From Plotosus lineatus (lineage: Eukaryota > Chordata > Actinopteri > Siluriformes > Plotosidae), in assembly GCA_024760905.1 (NCBI GenBank), contig CM045751.1, positions 12,823,501 to 12,887,500 of the forward strand: a stretch of 64,000 nucleotides of DNA, in the 5' to 3' direction. Positions 47,106 to 56,698 of the stretch are shown here, piece after piece. Below the pieces are notes generated by a model. It did no database searches and was not told where the DNA came from. It worked only from the letters and a program-made list of their open reading frames with translations. Position 1 is the first letter of the stretch; every line of letters begins with the position of its first letter. The position numbers and the translations under genes are program-made.

Positions 47106-47275
47106 GGGCAGTGGTGGCTCAGGTGGTTAAGGCTGATGCAAAGTTCTGGGGTATCAAGCCCAGTACCAACAAGCTGCTACTTTTGGGCCCTTGAGCAAGG
47201 CTCTTCCACAGTTCAGTTAAATTAAAATGCAAGTCACTCTGGATAAGGGTGTCTGATAAATGCCAGAAACGTAAT
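47106..47275 (+). mobile_element. SINE S3, compact copy
   Basis: Head GTGGCTCAGGTGGTTAAGG, CAAGCTGCTACTTTTGGGCC middle, and tail CTCTGGATAAGGGTGTCTGA then TAAATGCCAGAAACGTAATG, a widespread teleost SINE pattern. Confidence 0.8.
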
Positions 47276-47784
47276 GTTCCAGAAATCTATTGTACAATAC
47301 ACGTCTTTAATTCACTGATGATGAAAGTGCACTTCATATTCATCTGCCTTCTGACATGCGATGTCCGGCTGTGAAATTAATTCGTTTTAACTTCCATCCT
47401 CTTGCATGCATCTTACTCCACAGCAGCGCAGCACGGCGCACACATGCCAAAGCAAACCCGAATTCAAATCTCGCGAGATGAACACTTGCTATTTTTAAGT
47501 TCACGGATGTAATTACAGGTGCCTATTTGATTAGGTGATAGCATGGCAATAACAGGAATAAAAATAATCTGATACGGTGCTGGGAGAGACTACCTCTTGA
47601 TGTTCACACAAAACGGAGTGAAACTCCAAAATAGATTCGTTTGAAATACACTTAAAGCAGAAATAAGTGAATGGAAACGCACAGGGGTACAACCAGCTCG
47701 TGCTTATTCTTCAGGATACCGTGGCAAACCGGAAATGTTATTTATCATTGCATGATGGAATAGTTATCCTACACTGCCACGTAA
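47276..47784. other. No feature recognised
   Basis: Unassigned sequence between two SINEs. Confidence 0.4.
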
Positions 47785-48088
47785 GGGGCAGTGGATTATT
47801 GATCCAAAACGTTGGGGAGGGGGGGGGGGGGGGTTCAAGCCCCATCATCAACGGTGGTCACTGCTGTTCCCCCAGTGCCACCAAGTGGGTCATCAAAGGC
47901 TGGTCATGTCCAACAGTCTCTGGTGAGAAACTGTAAAAGAACCATTGCTGACTTGTCAAGATGCCAGCATGTTTACAGATGGCCTGGAGAGCTGTCCAGG
48001 GTGTACTCTGCTGTTTCCCCAGAGTCAGTTGAGATGCACACCAGTCTCTCTGTGACCCGAATTAGGATCAAGCAGGTCAGTAAATGAA
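47785..48088 (+). mobile_element. SINE S1, 'M' tail, G-tract near B box
   Basis: The front of the head is missing. CGTTGGGGAGGGG runs into G16 just before GTTCAAGCCCC (B box). Body CAAGTGGGTCATCAAAGGCT, tail GAGCTGTCCAGGGTGTACTC to AATTAGGATCAAGC. Confidence 0.8.
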
Positions 48089-48142
48089 TATTTGTGTCAA
48101 GCAAATTTCTGGGCATCATTAAACATTTAGCCTGGAAGTTTA

Positions 48143-48451
48143 AACACACACCTCACTTTCCACAGTTAATGGGGACCAAGACCCAAACCTGCGACTGCAG
48201 AATTCCACAAAGCAGGATCGACCCCTGACGTATACTTACATGTATATAATATCAATACATACATATTCAACACTAAATGCTTAAGACATAAATAACAGAT
48301 ACACGCTGTACAAAAATGTAATTTTGATGTGTGTGTGTGGGGGGTGTTTGGGTTTTTGCATAATTGGCATCTTTAACTTTCCCCCTATTCTTCCATAAAT
48401 TGTTATTTTTTTTAAGTCGATTTTTTTAAACCAAGATGCAAGGGACTCCTG
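48143..48451 (+). mobile_element. T1 MITE, left arm of an inverted pair
   Basis: 'A' end CACACCTCACTTTCCACAG with TTAATGGGGACCAAGACCC inside. The 'B' end AGGGACTCCTG is at the right. It lies about 10 bp from an oppositely oriented T1. Confidence 0.8.
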
Positions 48452-48460
48452 CAATATGAT

Positions 48461-48815
48461 ATGGGAATCCCTCGCTACTCTGTGCTTCAATTCATGTGGC
48501 TTCAAGTGTTTGGTTTTTTTTTAAATATCCATCAAATTAAAAAGAAATTAAGGAATAGGGGAAAAGTGAAGGAAAATGCCACAAAAAAAAAAAAAAAAAA
48601 AAAAAAACTTCATCAAAACTTACATTTTAGTGTGGTGCACATCCATCTATATATTTTATTTACATCTTAACAATTAAACACAAAAATAATGCATGAGTAT
48701 TGAATATGTATTTGTTGACATCATACACAAGAGGGGGATTTGATCCTACTTCGCTGAATTCGGTGGTCACGTGGGGATCTCTACCCAATTAACCGCAGAA
48801 AGTGAGGGATCACTA
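48461..48815 (-). mobile_element. T1 MITE, right arm of an inverted pair
   Basis: 'B' end ATGGGAATCCCTCGCTACTC, then GTGCTTCAATTCATGTGGC. 'A' end ACCCAATTAACCGCAGAAAG to GTGAGGGATCACTA. A24 run at about 48583-48606 in the body. Confidence 0.82.
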
Positions 48816-49132
48816 ATAAGGGGGGGGGGGGTGTTCTGTAAAATAGTTTTGCCCGAGAATATCTTACTGCGCATGCGCGCTTCACTTTAAACTCATGCTG
48901 CTTAGTGCCGATACACTGGTTTTAGACCGTTTGTGCTGATGACCATTCAAAAAAATAAAAAAATTTACAAAAAAAAAAAAAAAGTGCTTCCCTGTACTTT
49001 TTGATTTTTCCCCCCCACAGAAATAATTTTTAAAAAGTAAATAAGTTAAAAGGTGTTTGGTAAACAGCCAGGATAGAAAATGTCTGAGTGAAATGGGACA
49101 AACCGAGCACACGCACTCCTGACAGGAAATCG
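48816..49132. other. Start of galnt18 intron 1, low complexity
   Basis: G12 tract (about 48820-48832) and A-rich stretches; no other element is recognised. The open frame running on from exon 1 here is intron read-through. Confidence 0.6.
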
Positions 49133-49138
49133 CCTCAC
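49133..49138 (-). other. galnt18: Splice donor of galnt18 intron 1
   Basis: Read on the minus strand, the exon ends CAAG and the next bases are GTGAGG, a strong match to the vertebrate 5' splice-site consensus. It falls exactly where homology to the GALNT18 stem stops. Beyond it the reading frame runs into poly-A/T and unrelated sequence. Confidence 0.85.
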
Positions 49139-49376
49139 CTTGTATATGTTGGTTCACCACATTTTCCAGGCGGTCCAGTCGCTCGATAATCCGCAGCGTT
49201 TCGCCTTTCTTATCGCCCTCGAACTTCTTGGCCGGGACGGGAACCGGGACTTTCACATACACACTGGCGATGTAGTTCGTGACCCATCCGACGTACAGCA
49301 GACACACTATGTTGGTCATTCCGCTCAGTATCACACACGTCGACACTAAAGTTTTGGTTCTCCTGGTGCACGCCAT
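49139..49376 (-). CDS. galnt18: galnt18 exon 1, N-terminal 79 codons (partial gene)
   Basis: This is the first coding exon of a GALNT18-type polypeptide N-acetylgalactosaminyltransferase-like protein, a type II Golgi membrane protein of the GalNAc-T family that starts mucin-type O-glycosylation. The N-terminus MACTRRTKTLVSTCVILSG closely matches vertebrate GALNT18 as I remember it. A short basic cytosolic tail is followed by one hydrophobic anchor (about residues 10-40), then a charged stem with a helical heptad-like stretch (about residues 60-79, ending ENVVNQHIQ). The exon has 79 codons plus one base and ends at CAAG before GTGAGG on the minus strand, a consensus donor in phase 1. The start codon has G at -3 and G at +4. 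The catalytic glycosyltransferase and lectin domains lie in later exons that I do not see in the window, so the gene is partial here. The identification rests on the whole-exon match and an intact frame. GALNT17 and other paralogues fit less well. Confidence 0.93.
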
Positions 49377-49840
49377 GCCGACATGCCTGCGTGCAGCACG
49401 AGCGCCTCAGCAGCCGGTGCGCCGCGGACCAGCGGAACCGCCTCACTTCTCCTTCCCTCGTGTTCTTTCCACCCGGTTCGCTTAATAAAGTACCATTCCT
49501 CAAGGTGACCTGCTTCTTTCTATCCGCATGCTTCAACCTCAACGTGCTTTCTTTCACGAGTCTTTATTTGTTTGTTTAAAAAAAAAAAAAAAAAAACCCG
49601 CTTGTGTTTGTTTTTCTTTCGTCCCTTCACGCGCACGGCTGCTTTCCGCCTCCTTTCCCGACATGTATGCGCGCGTCTCCCATCGCTCTCTCGCGCTCGC
49701 TCTGTAGCGTCTCTATAGGAACCAGAAAGCAGGCGAGGTGTGCTGTCGGTGTGTGCGTGGCCCGAGCGTGCGCTCCGCCCTCTTAACCAATGAGACAAGA
49801 CAAATAAGTGGCCTTCAATTAACAACGAGCCAATGAAGAC
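49377..49840 (-). promoter_or_regulatory. galnt18: CpG-rich promoter and 5' UTR of galnt18
   Basis: This stretch is far richer in CpG than its AT-rich flanks, with GCGCGCG and CTCGCGCTCG clusters around 49669-49700. It lies immediately upstream of the galnt18 start codon on the minus strand. Two CCAAT boxes (seen as CCAAT on the plus strand, near 49786 and 49830) sit at its far edge, as expected for a TATA-less CpG-island promoter. No clear TATA box is seen. The transcription start site cannot be fixed from sequence. An A/T homopolymer at about 49578-49597 lies in the presumed 5' UTR. Confidence 0.65.
49382..49384 (-). promoter_or_regulatory. Upstream ATG overlapping the galnt18 start, out of frame
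   Basis: An ATG lies 8 bases upstream of the galnt18 ATG and in a different frame, so translation from it would run into the main coding sequence out of frame. Its context is weaker (T at +4) than that of the main start (G at -3, G at +4). It could modestly dampen initiation. Confidence 0.4.
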
Positions 49841-49849
49841 AAAGTAGGC

Positions 49850-50060
49850 GTGTCAAAACGGAGACGATTAAAACAAAATCAAAACAGATCTTGTGTGTTT
49901 ATCCGAGTTTTTGGGTCGCTTTATTGCTATGTACACATTATAATATGAAATATATAAATGTATTAAGTAATCTAAATATCATTTTTATTCATTCCATCTG
50001 ATTATTCACATTTTCCCTCACTTTTTCTCATTCATTCATTCATTTTCTGAATCCAACCAT
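49850..50060. other. AT-rich flank upstream of galnt18 promoter
   Basis: Unassigned AT-rich sequence with (CATT)n-like repetition near 50030-50045. Confidence 0.5.
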
Positions 50061-50061
50061 T

Positions 50062-50367
50062 TTCTGAAACCACTTAATCCTAATTAGGGCCACGTGGCAT
50101 CCATCTCAGTCGACTCTGGGTGAGGACAGCTTGCCGGGCCATCACAGGGCAAGAACACACTGGCAGCTATGCAGCTACTCTTGATGAAGGTCAGCGATGG
50201 TTCTTTTACATGCCTCACTCCATAAACAGTGACGAGACATGGCCGGAGTTTGATACCCCAGTCAGAGGCAGTGGGGGGGACAGTGGCAATCTGTTGAGAG
50301 TGGGGCTTGAACCCCCAACCTTGGGATCAGTGATCCAACCCCTTTACCAACAGACCACCACTGCCAC
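50062..50367 (-). mobile_element. SINE S1, 'M' tail
   Basis: Tail at left (CCACTTAATCCTAATTAGGG). Body GCGATGGTTCTTTTACATGC. Head at right with B-box complement CTTGAACCCCCAACC and CAGACCACCACTGCC end. Confidence 0.88.
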
Positions 50368-50412
50368 GTTTGTTCAGTTTAGTTCATTTTCTGTAACCTG
50401 TTCTGTTCATTT

Positions 50413-50715
50413 TCTGTAACTAATGGGCAGCGCCCATCCCAACTGACTCCGGGTGAGGGCAGAGTACACCCTGGACAGCTCGCCAGGCCATCGCAGGGCA
50501 GAAACACGCTGACAGCTTTGCAGCCTACTCTTGTCGAAAGTCAGCGATGGTTCTTTTACAGCCTCTCAACATAGACAGTGAGAGACATGGCTGGTCTTTG
50601 ATAACCCAGTTAGCCGCATTGGGGGGGGACACTGACAACCCGTGGAGAGTGGGACTCGAACCCCCAACCTTAGGATCAGCGATCCAGCACCTTTCCACCA
50701 GGCCACCACTGTTCC
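50413..50715 (-). mobile_element. SINE S1, 'M' tail
   Basis: Close direct repeat of the preceding copy: AGTACACCCTGGACAGCTCG, CAGCGATGGTTCTTTTACA, GGACTCGAACCCCCAACCTT, CAGGCCACCACTG. The last part of the tail is missing. Confidence 0.88.
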
Positions 50716-50734
50716 ATGTCGATGCGGAAGCCAG

Positions 50735-51004
50735 TTGAGGTGGCTCGGGCATCTGGTTAGAATGCCTCTCGGACTCCTCCCTGGTGTGGTGTTTCAGGCA
50801 TGTCCAACCGGGAAGAGACCTCGGAGTCGACCTAGAACACGCTGGAGGAACTACGTCTCTCGGCTTGTCTGGGAACGCCTCTGTCCCCCCGTAAGAGTTG
50901 GAGGAAGTGGCTGGGGAGAGGGATGTCTGGACCTCTTTTCTCAGGTTGCTGCCCCGCGACCCGACCCCGGACTTAGCGGAAGATGATGATGATGATGATG
51001 ATGA
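50735..51004 (+). mobile_element. LINE ORF2 C-terminus, 3' tail and (GAT)n end
   Basis: The frame reads SQLRWLGHLVRMPLGLLPG, then VFQACPTGKRPRSRPRTRWR and NYVSRLVWERLC, a known C-terminal pattern of fish non-LTR retrotransposons. It ends GACCCCGGACTTAGCGGAAG followed by about eight ATG/GAT units (50982-51004), its 3' microsatellite tail. Confidence 0.85.
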
Positions 51005-51074
51005 ATGTTATTTTTCAACAGCTGAAATAAAGTTGGTTGGGAAGTAGAGCTTGAACTTTTCTTAAAAAAAAAGA

Positions 51075-51393
51075 AAGAATGAAAGAAAAAAAAAAGCACT
51101 GGTGGTCGTGCACCAGCTGGGAGAATGAAGGCTCAGGCTCAGTCTCATCCAAAATCCCCGCTAATGCTTGAAACATGTCCAACATGTTTCCGTTCACACG
51201 CCATCCATTTGTGGGTTACATTTTAGCGCTCAAATGACCGACATGTCACCGAGAGAATCCGGTCATTTTTCAAAATAAAAGATTTTTCAAAAATAAAGAT
51301 ATTTCAGACACAGATAATAAATAAAACAGAAATAATTAATTACTTCTTCTGTGGACCGGTACCAATTGGACCGGATGGTTGGGGGTCCCCTGG
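51075..51393 (-). mobile_element. hAT MITE copy related to 30382-30822
   Basis: On the minus strand the end CAGGGGACCCCCAACCATCC is followed by GGATTCTCTCGGTGACATG and CTTCATTCTCCCAGCTGGTG, as in the plus-strand copy at 30382. A short frame, MFQALAGILDETEPEPSFSQ, resembles a ZBED-type hAT transposase segment. The far end is missing. Confidence 0.75.
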
Positions 51394-51549
51394 CCTAGAG
51401 GAAGACCAAAGAGAAGATTTATGGGTGTGGTGAAGGAGGACATGAAGGTAGTCGGTGTAAGAGAAGAAGATGCAGAGGACAGGGTGAGATGGAGGCAGAC
51501 GATTCGCTGTGGCGCCCCCTGAAGGGAACAGCCGAAAGGAAAAGAAGAT
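51394..51549 (+). mobile_element. RTE-type LINE 3' fragment
   Basis: CCTAGAGGAAGACCAAAGAG, GGACATGAAGGTAGTCGGTG and GATTCGCTGTGGCGCCCCCT, then GAAGGGAACAGCCGAAAGGA: the terminal 150 bp of the same RTE family as 11676-13124. It directly abuts the hAT copy. Confidence 0.85.
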
Positions 51550-51984
51550 CGCGTTGAGAAAAATTCATATTCTTTAATATTGGGCAAAAACTTCATGAGA
51601 CATCCACTTGGGAATGAGATTTCATTATAATTATGCCAAGCACAAATGGATTATTATGACCTGGCCTAATCTATGACTAATTTATGACATTATGACTAAT
51701 GGCCCTATGACAGCACATCCCTATAGATTATCATAAAATCACAATTCTGGACCACAAAGTTTAAATAATTCAGGTGTATTTATTTATCAATCATCCTCCC
51801 ACCTTCATCAGTTAATAAATCTACTATCACAAGCAAATAATTCCACTTAAGGAAATAACAATACGCGTTATATATTTCTATAACAAAATAATTGTGGTGC
51901 CGCGCACGTCGCTTGCTAATATTGTGGGTAAGTGTGGTGTTTTTGTTATACCTGTGAGTGGACATTCATCATATGTACGACAGA
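51550..51984. other. No feature recognised
   Basis: AT-rich, unassigned. Confidence 0.45.
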
Positions 51985-52850
51985 TGTCACAGAGGGACGG
52001 TGTTAAAGGACGCCCTCGATGAATTCGTGTTACTCTCTACTTGAAATGATCACGTATACCATCAGCAGTTCGTAAAGGCAACATAAGTCCTTGCCAATTT
52101 TCAAAGTGTGTGCGCAAGCGCTACGACGTGCTCCAAAATGCTGCCTTTCTGATTGGCTGTTCCAGACGAGCGAGGTAGGTAGGTAGGTAGGTAAAGTCTG
52201 TTGTGCTTTTTACACCCGAGCCGTAGTGGCTCATCAGGCCGGTGCTTATCCCCGGTTTCTGTAGCGTGAAGCAACTCGGAGTTCAACTCCTCCTGGATGG
52301 GACGCTAGTCCAGCGCAGGTTACCTTCCCAGTATATTGTTACTGGTAGCCTTTTATACTGCTGGGTGAACAGAGGCACACTTGTGGTTCAGATCTTGCCC
52401 AGGGGTCTTAGCACAGTGTGTGTGTGTGGAGGGGGGGGGCTAACTGGGATTTGAACTCACAACCTCCCGATCGTGAGCCCAGCACTCTAACCACTACTCC
52501 ACCGGTCCCCTCCTGTTCCAGACGAGACGAGGAGTGACACAAATTCTTTAGATTGGCTGAACATAAAACATTATCAGTACAAACCACAAGCTCACAGTAT
52601 ACAGATGACGTTTTTTTTCATTCTTAAACCAGCAGGATTTATTGTTGCGCATGTCTCTGGCAGCATTCTTGTCCTCATTAGAATGTAAAACAAGAGACGT
52701 TAACTCTGCCCAACGGATTGTGACTGCTGCACTGCTGCACTGCTAACCCCCTAGTTTAGCACACCGCTAGTTATTTAATTCTATAGATTACTAGCAGTAG
52801 CGGTGTGCTAAACTATTACGGTGCACAAATTATGTTGTAAGGGTGACAAG
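51985..52850 (+). repeat. Repeat U, split by SINE S4
   Basis: 51985-52170 and 52513-52850 together align with 60195-60690: TTTCAAAGTGTG, TGCCTTTCTGATTGGCTGT, CATTATC, then CATGTCTCTGGCAGCATTCT and AGAATGT. No terminal repeats or coding capacity were seen. Class unknown. Confidence 0.6.
52171..52512 (-). mobile_element. SINE S4, copy 2, with 14-bp TSD
   Basis: CTGTTCCAGACGAG occurs at 52157-52170 and 52513-52526. The tRNA-like head is at right (GGAGTAGTGGTTAGAGTGCT on the minus strand). The left end is GGTAGGTAGGTAGGTAGG, i.e. a TACC tail. A short (GT)n/G tract lies at 52417-52439. Confidence 0.9.
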
Positions 52851-52866
52851 CATGTGATGGTGGTGG

Positions 52867-53168
52867 TGGTGGTGGCCTGGTGGTAAGATGCTGGATTACC
52901 AACCCCACTGTTAACGGTTATCACTGTTTTCGCCTCATTGCAGCCAACTGGGTCATCAAAGGCCTTCATCATTGTCTATGGTGAGAGGCTGTAAAAGAAC
53001 CATTGCTGACTTTCGACAAGAATCGCTGCATAGCCGTCAGTGTGTTTACGGCCTGGTGAGCTGTGCGAGCTATCCAGGTTGCACTCTGCCCTCGCCCGGA
53101 GTTGGCTGTGATGGGCGCCAGCCTGCTTGTGACCCTAATTAGGATTAAGTAGTTACAGAAAACGAATG
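52867..53168 (+). mobile_element. SINE S1, 'M' tail
   Basis: A (GGT)n run leads into GGTGGCCTGGTGGTAAGATG. The B box is eroded, the body ATGGTGAGAGGCTGTAAAAG, and the tail CCTAATTAGGATTAAGTAG. Confidence 0.85.
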
Positions 53169-53234
53169 AACAACAAGCACCAGTACTCTTCAAATGTACT
53201 AACAATGCAATTTAATACAAGAAAATTAACATTC

Positions 53235-53535
53235 GGGGGTTCGAGTCCCACTCTGCACAAGGTTGTCACTGTCCCCCCCCCCCCCCCCCAGTGGAGCTAA
53301 CTGGGTTATCAAAGGCCGGCCATGTCGCTCACTGTCTATGGTGTGAGGTATGTAAAAGAACCATTGCTGACTTTCGACAAGAGTAGCTGCAAAGCCGTCA
53401 GCGTGTTTCCGCCCTGCGATGGCCTGGCGAGCTGTCCAGGGTGTACTCTGCCCTCGCCTGAAGTTGGCCGGGAAGGGCGCCAGCCTCCCCGTGACCCAAG
53501 TTAGGATTAAGCAGCTACAGAACATGAACTGAACT
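53235..53535 (+). mobile_element. SINE S1, 5'-truncated at the B box, with TSD
   Basis: GAAAATTAACATTC (53221-53234 and 53536-53549) flanks a copy that begins GGGGGTTCGAGTCCCACTC, so it lacks the A-box half of the head. A C17 tract lies at 53273-53289. 'M' tail. Confidence 0.9.
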
Positions 53536-53563
53536 GAAAATTAACATTCCTGACATGACTGAC

Positions 53564-53777
53564 ACGGGCAGTGGTGGCCTGGTGGTATAGGGCGCTGGAT
53601 CACCGAGCCTAAGGTTGGGGGTTCGAGTCCCACTCTCCACAAGGTTGTCACTGTCCCCCCAATGCAGGCAGCTAATTGGGTTATCAAAGGCCGGCCAGTT
53701 CTCTCACTGTCTATGGTGTGAGGTTCGTGTAAAAGAACCATTGCTGACTTTCGACAAGACGAGCTGCATAACTGTTG
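53564..53777 (+). mobile_element. SINE S1, tail missing
   Basis: Complete head (GGCAGTGGTGGCCTGGTGG; GGTTCGAGTCC) and body to GACAAGACGAGCTGCATAAC. It then stops before any LINE-like tail. Confidence 0.88.
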
Positions 53778-53987
53778 CTGATAAATTGTTCCATTCGGTT
53801 AATTTTAATCTATCTCAAACAATGTGATTCATATTTCATCGTGAAATGTTTTCTTTAATGGCAGAAGTAAATTCGTACGCAATACGCAAAAGGAACATAT
53901 CGCACTACTTCTTGGTTCGGAATAGCCGAGGGAGTCTCAAATGGAGAAAACCAACAACACCACTGATAGTAAGGAGTCGAATGGCAT

Positions 53988-54120
53988 TGCCCTGTGATGG
54001 TCTGATGAGGTGATCAGAGCGTACCCCGCCTCTGCGTCAGCTGAGATCCGTCCCCATAGAGTGCACTGTATCTCCAGCCTCCCCACAGGCCTAATAACAT
54101 TAAGTAGTTTGGCAAATGAG
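53988..54120 (+). mobile_element. SINE 'M'-tail fragment with (GAGT)n
   Basis: CCTGTGATGGTCTGATGAGG, GAGCGTACCCCGCC and CAGCCTCCCCACAGGCCTAA; TGAGTGAGTGAGTGAGTG follows at 54117-54136. Confidence 0.6.
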
Positions 54121-54136
54121 TGAGTGAGTGAGTGAG

Positions 54137-55242
54137 AGCAAATGGCATTGTGGGTAATGTAGAAAACAGTACAAAAGTATTAAACAATAGGACTACAGAG
54201 CAACATATCGATGAATTATGCTTAAAACTCAGAATTTTATTATCAAATAAATATTTTTTATGTTACTTCGGATCAAATTGTTCCGAGTGGATTGTTCCTT
54301 TAATTAACCTTTTTTTTTTTTTTTTTTTAACGCCAGTAGTATATAAATTATATATTTCTTTTTTATTTCACATCACCAATTTTTTATTACATAAATCAGA
54401 TTGACATTTTTCTGCACACACAGACACCATAGGGCAGATGCAGAAGATTTATTTTTAATGCATGTAGGGATCTGAAAGAAAACAGCTCCATTAAGGAATT
54501 AATTAAGATTGATATTGAATACCGAGCTGTATGTGTAAAAAGTTTTTTTATATATATATATTTTATAGTGTATTATTATGATGTACTTTATGCACTATTG
54601 TGCTCCATTGGGAGAAATAAACAAGGCGGTAAATACATTATTTTTGAAAGGTTGCTTCATTTGTTTGCAATAAAAGGAACATTCAAGATGAATACTTTGA
54701 GTAGCATTCAGAGCCACTTTAATGCTTTATTATATTAAGCACGCGTACAAGTACAGAGCATTAATACACTGCATTACCGTAATTACTAGTTGATCATCCA
54801 GTAAAAAAAACTAACGTCAAAGCATTTCTGTATAACAGGTTTGGAGAACGCCGTAGCGAAAAAAAACTACTGTTACATCTTGTTGTTTTTTGTTTTTTTC
54901 TGAAGCTGGGATCATTTAGAATGACGTTGGCACTTGACGTGAGGTGGCACGTGGCACTTCACTGTGACATAACTGCATGTCAGAGGTTTATATTCCACAT
55001 CGGTGAAAAAGCATTGTACTTTTTAAGGCCTAAGTGAGGCTGCTGAAAAAAGATTGATGCTAGTAATTGCTTTGAGGAGTTGAAAAGCACACTGATATGT
55101 AAGTGCCTTGGTAATAAGCCCTAAAGGGGTTTGGATGAAGAGATCCACCACTAATAATCTTCATTCCTGTTTCTTCTCTGCATCTTCTAGCATGTTTTGC
55201 AAAGTGGAAATGTATTATAGGTGTATTGTTCTGTGTATATGA

Positions 55243-55301
<59 letters not shown>

Positions 55302-55659
55302 TGGGGGGGTGGTTGGGTGGGTGCGTGTGTGTAATGGAAAAACAATACGGTGGAAAAGAACTAGTGGAGGCGGTTACTCGTTAGGTATTCTGTAGAGATG
55401 TGATATAAAAGCGATGGCAACTAAATAAATAAATGAATAATTTCGGAGGTGGGTGGTTGAATCACTTAAATTAATAAACAAGCAATTTAAAACTGAATTG
55501 ATCGCTGATCTATCCATCTGACTCTTTCTTTGCCACTGTATGCTCTACAGGCACTAATGTACTGTTCATTTTTTTGTTTGTTTGTTTGTTTGAAAAAGTG
55601 AGTCGCGCTAAACTTTTGGATTTATCTATTATTATCACAGCAATAAGGTCCACTATAAC
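54137..55659. other. No gene; microsatellites
   Basis: T-run at about 54310-54328; (TTTG)n at 55573-55590. Otherwise unassigned and AT-rich. Confidence 0.5.
55242..55332. repeat. Long (GT)n microsatellite
   Basis: About 28 uninterrupted GT units followed by an imperfect GTGGG tract. Confidence 0.95.
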
Positions 55660-55779
55660 CATCTGTAGGTTTCCTCCAGGTACTCTGGTTTCCTCCCACA
55701 GTCCAAAGACTTGTACATTAGACTAAATGTACCAACTTATCCCTAGGTGTGATTATGAATGGTTGAAGGTGAATGGTTT

Positions 55780-55818
<39 letters not shown>

Positions 55819-55865
55819 TGGGGTGGGGGGGGGTTGTGTTGGCCCTGTGATGGTCTGAAGCAAAT
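55660..55865 (+). mobile_element. SINE S2 fragment with internal (GT)n
   Basis: GGTACTCTGGTTTCCTCCCA, then CAGTCCAAAGACTTG and GTGTGATTATGAATGGTTG. (GT)n at about 55781-55817. Then TTGGCCCTGTGATGGTCTG. Confidence 0.7.
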
Positions 55866-56698
55866 GAAGGATACAGTGACTCAGATAATTAATGAAAATT
55901 AAATTATTTCCCCAAAATGTTCTCCCTAATTCTGTCATAATTAATTTCTTGCGATCAGTTAGTTGGGTTTTTTAAATCACAGAACAGCTACCAACCAGGA
56001 GGGTGAAGGTCACCATGCTCTTCTTCCAAACTATATGACACCAGAAATGGTTTGAGAGGAAAAAAAAATCCAGTTTTTTTATCAATAAAACAGAAACCCA
56101 AAAAAACAAGGCTCATACACCACTGCTCAGACTTGCACATAATAAAACACACAGTCTGACTCAGGTAGACAGACAGACTTTCAGGTAAAAAAAAAATTCG
56201 TAGAGCAAATCTGAAATCAGAAGCTTGACAGAACATGAACTCTTTAAAAGGATATTTAACTCAACAAGACAAAGGATACACATGAAAGCACAAATCAGCA
56301 AGTGAAAGGAGAAGCACTGAAAAGCACCTATTAATAGAGACATCTCTCAGGAGATCCACTTTCAGGCAGTGCCTAATTCTTTGTATTGCCAAATATAATG
56401 GCGAGAGCTTTATTCAAATGGGTGCCATGCATCCGACCGTCTGTCCGTCTGGTGTCTGTCACACCATATTTCCAGACGAACGCTGAGAAATGCTTGCTTG
56501 GATTTTGATTTTGATTTGCTATGCACTTACAGGTCTTACAGGTACCTCTAAATGCAAGCTTAATTAATAAGCCTGCTGGACTTAATTTGTTTAACACAAC
56601 AGTTTTGATTTTGGTTTAAGGAAGATATGAATCAACTTTAAAATGCACATTCCTGAGTGGGGGAAGCTTTGGATCCCTGCGGTCTATTTTTCACAATA
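55866..56698. other. No feature recognised
   Basis: Unassigned. Several minus-strand frames are phenylalanine/leucine-rich artefacts of AT-rich DNA. Confidence 0.45.

Larger units (their letters stand above)
1..49138 (-). other. galnt18: Presumed galnt18 intron 1 (open at the window edge)
   Basis: Everything downstream of the exon 1 donor on the minus strand lacks a recognisable next exon, including the conserved stem and glycosyltransferase segments. The interval is filled with transposable elements in both orientations. A very long first intron is usual for this gene in vertebrates. An overlooked short exon cannot be excluded by eye. Confidence 0.6.

Noticed and set aside
48882..49138. Continuation of the galnt18 open frame beyond the donor
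   Set aside because: After GTGAGG the sequence loses GALNT18 similarity and becomes F/L-rich translation of A/T tracts: intron read-through.
49210..49557. 115-codon minus-strand frame overlapping galnt18 exon 1
   Set aside because: It is a shadow frame in GC-rich DNA. The frame starting at 49376 matches GALNT18 over its full exon and ends at a donor site.
50120..50419. Plus-strand frames in SINE S1 copies (also 53226, 57032, 60625)
   Set aside because: They repeat the same translated SINE sequence in several copies, so they reflect the repeat and not genes.
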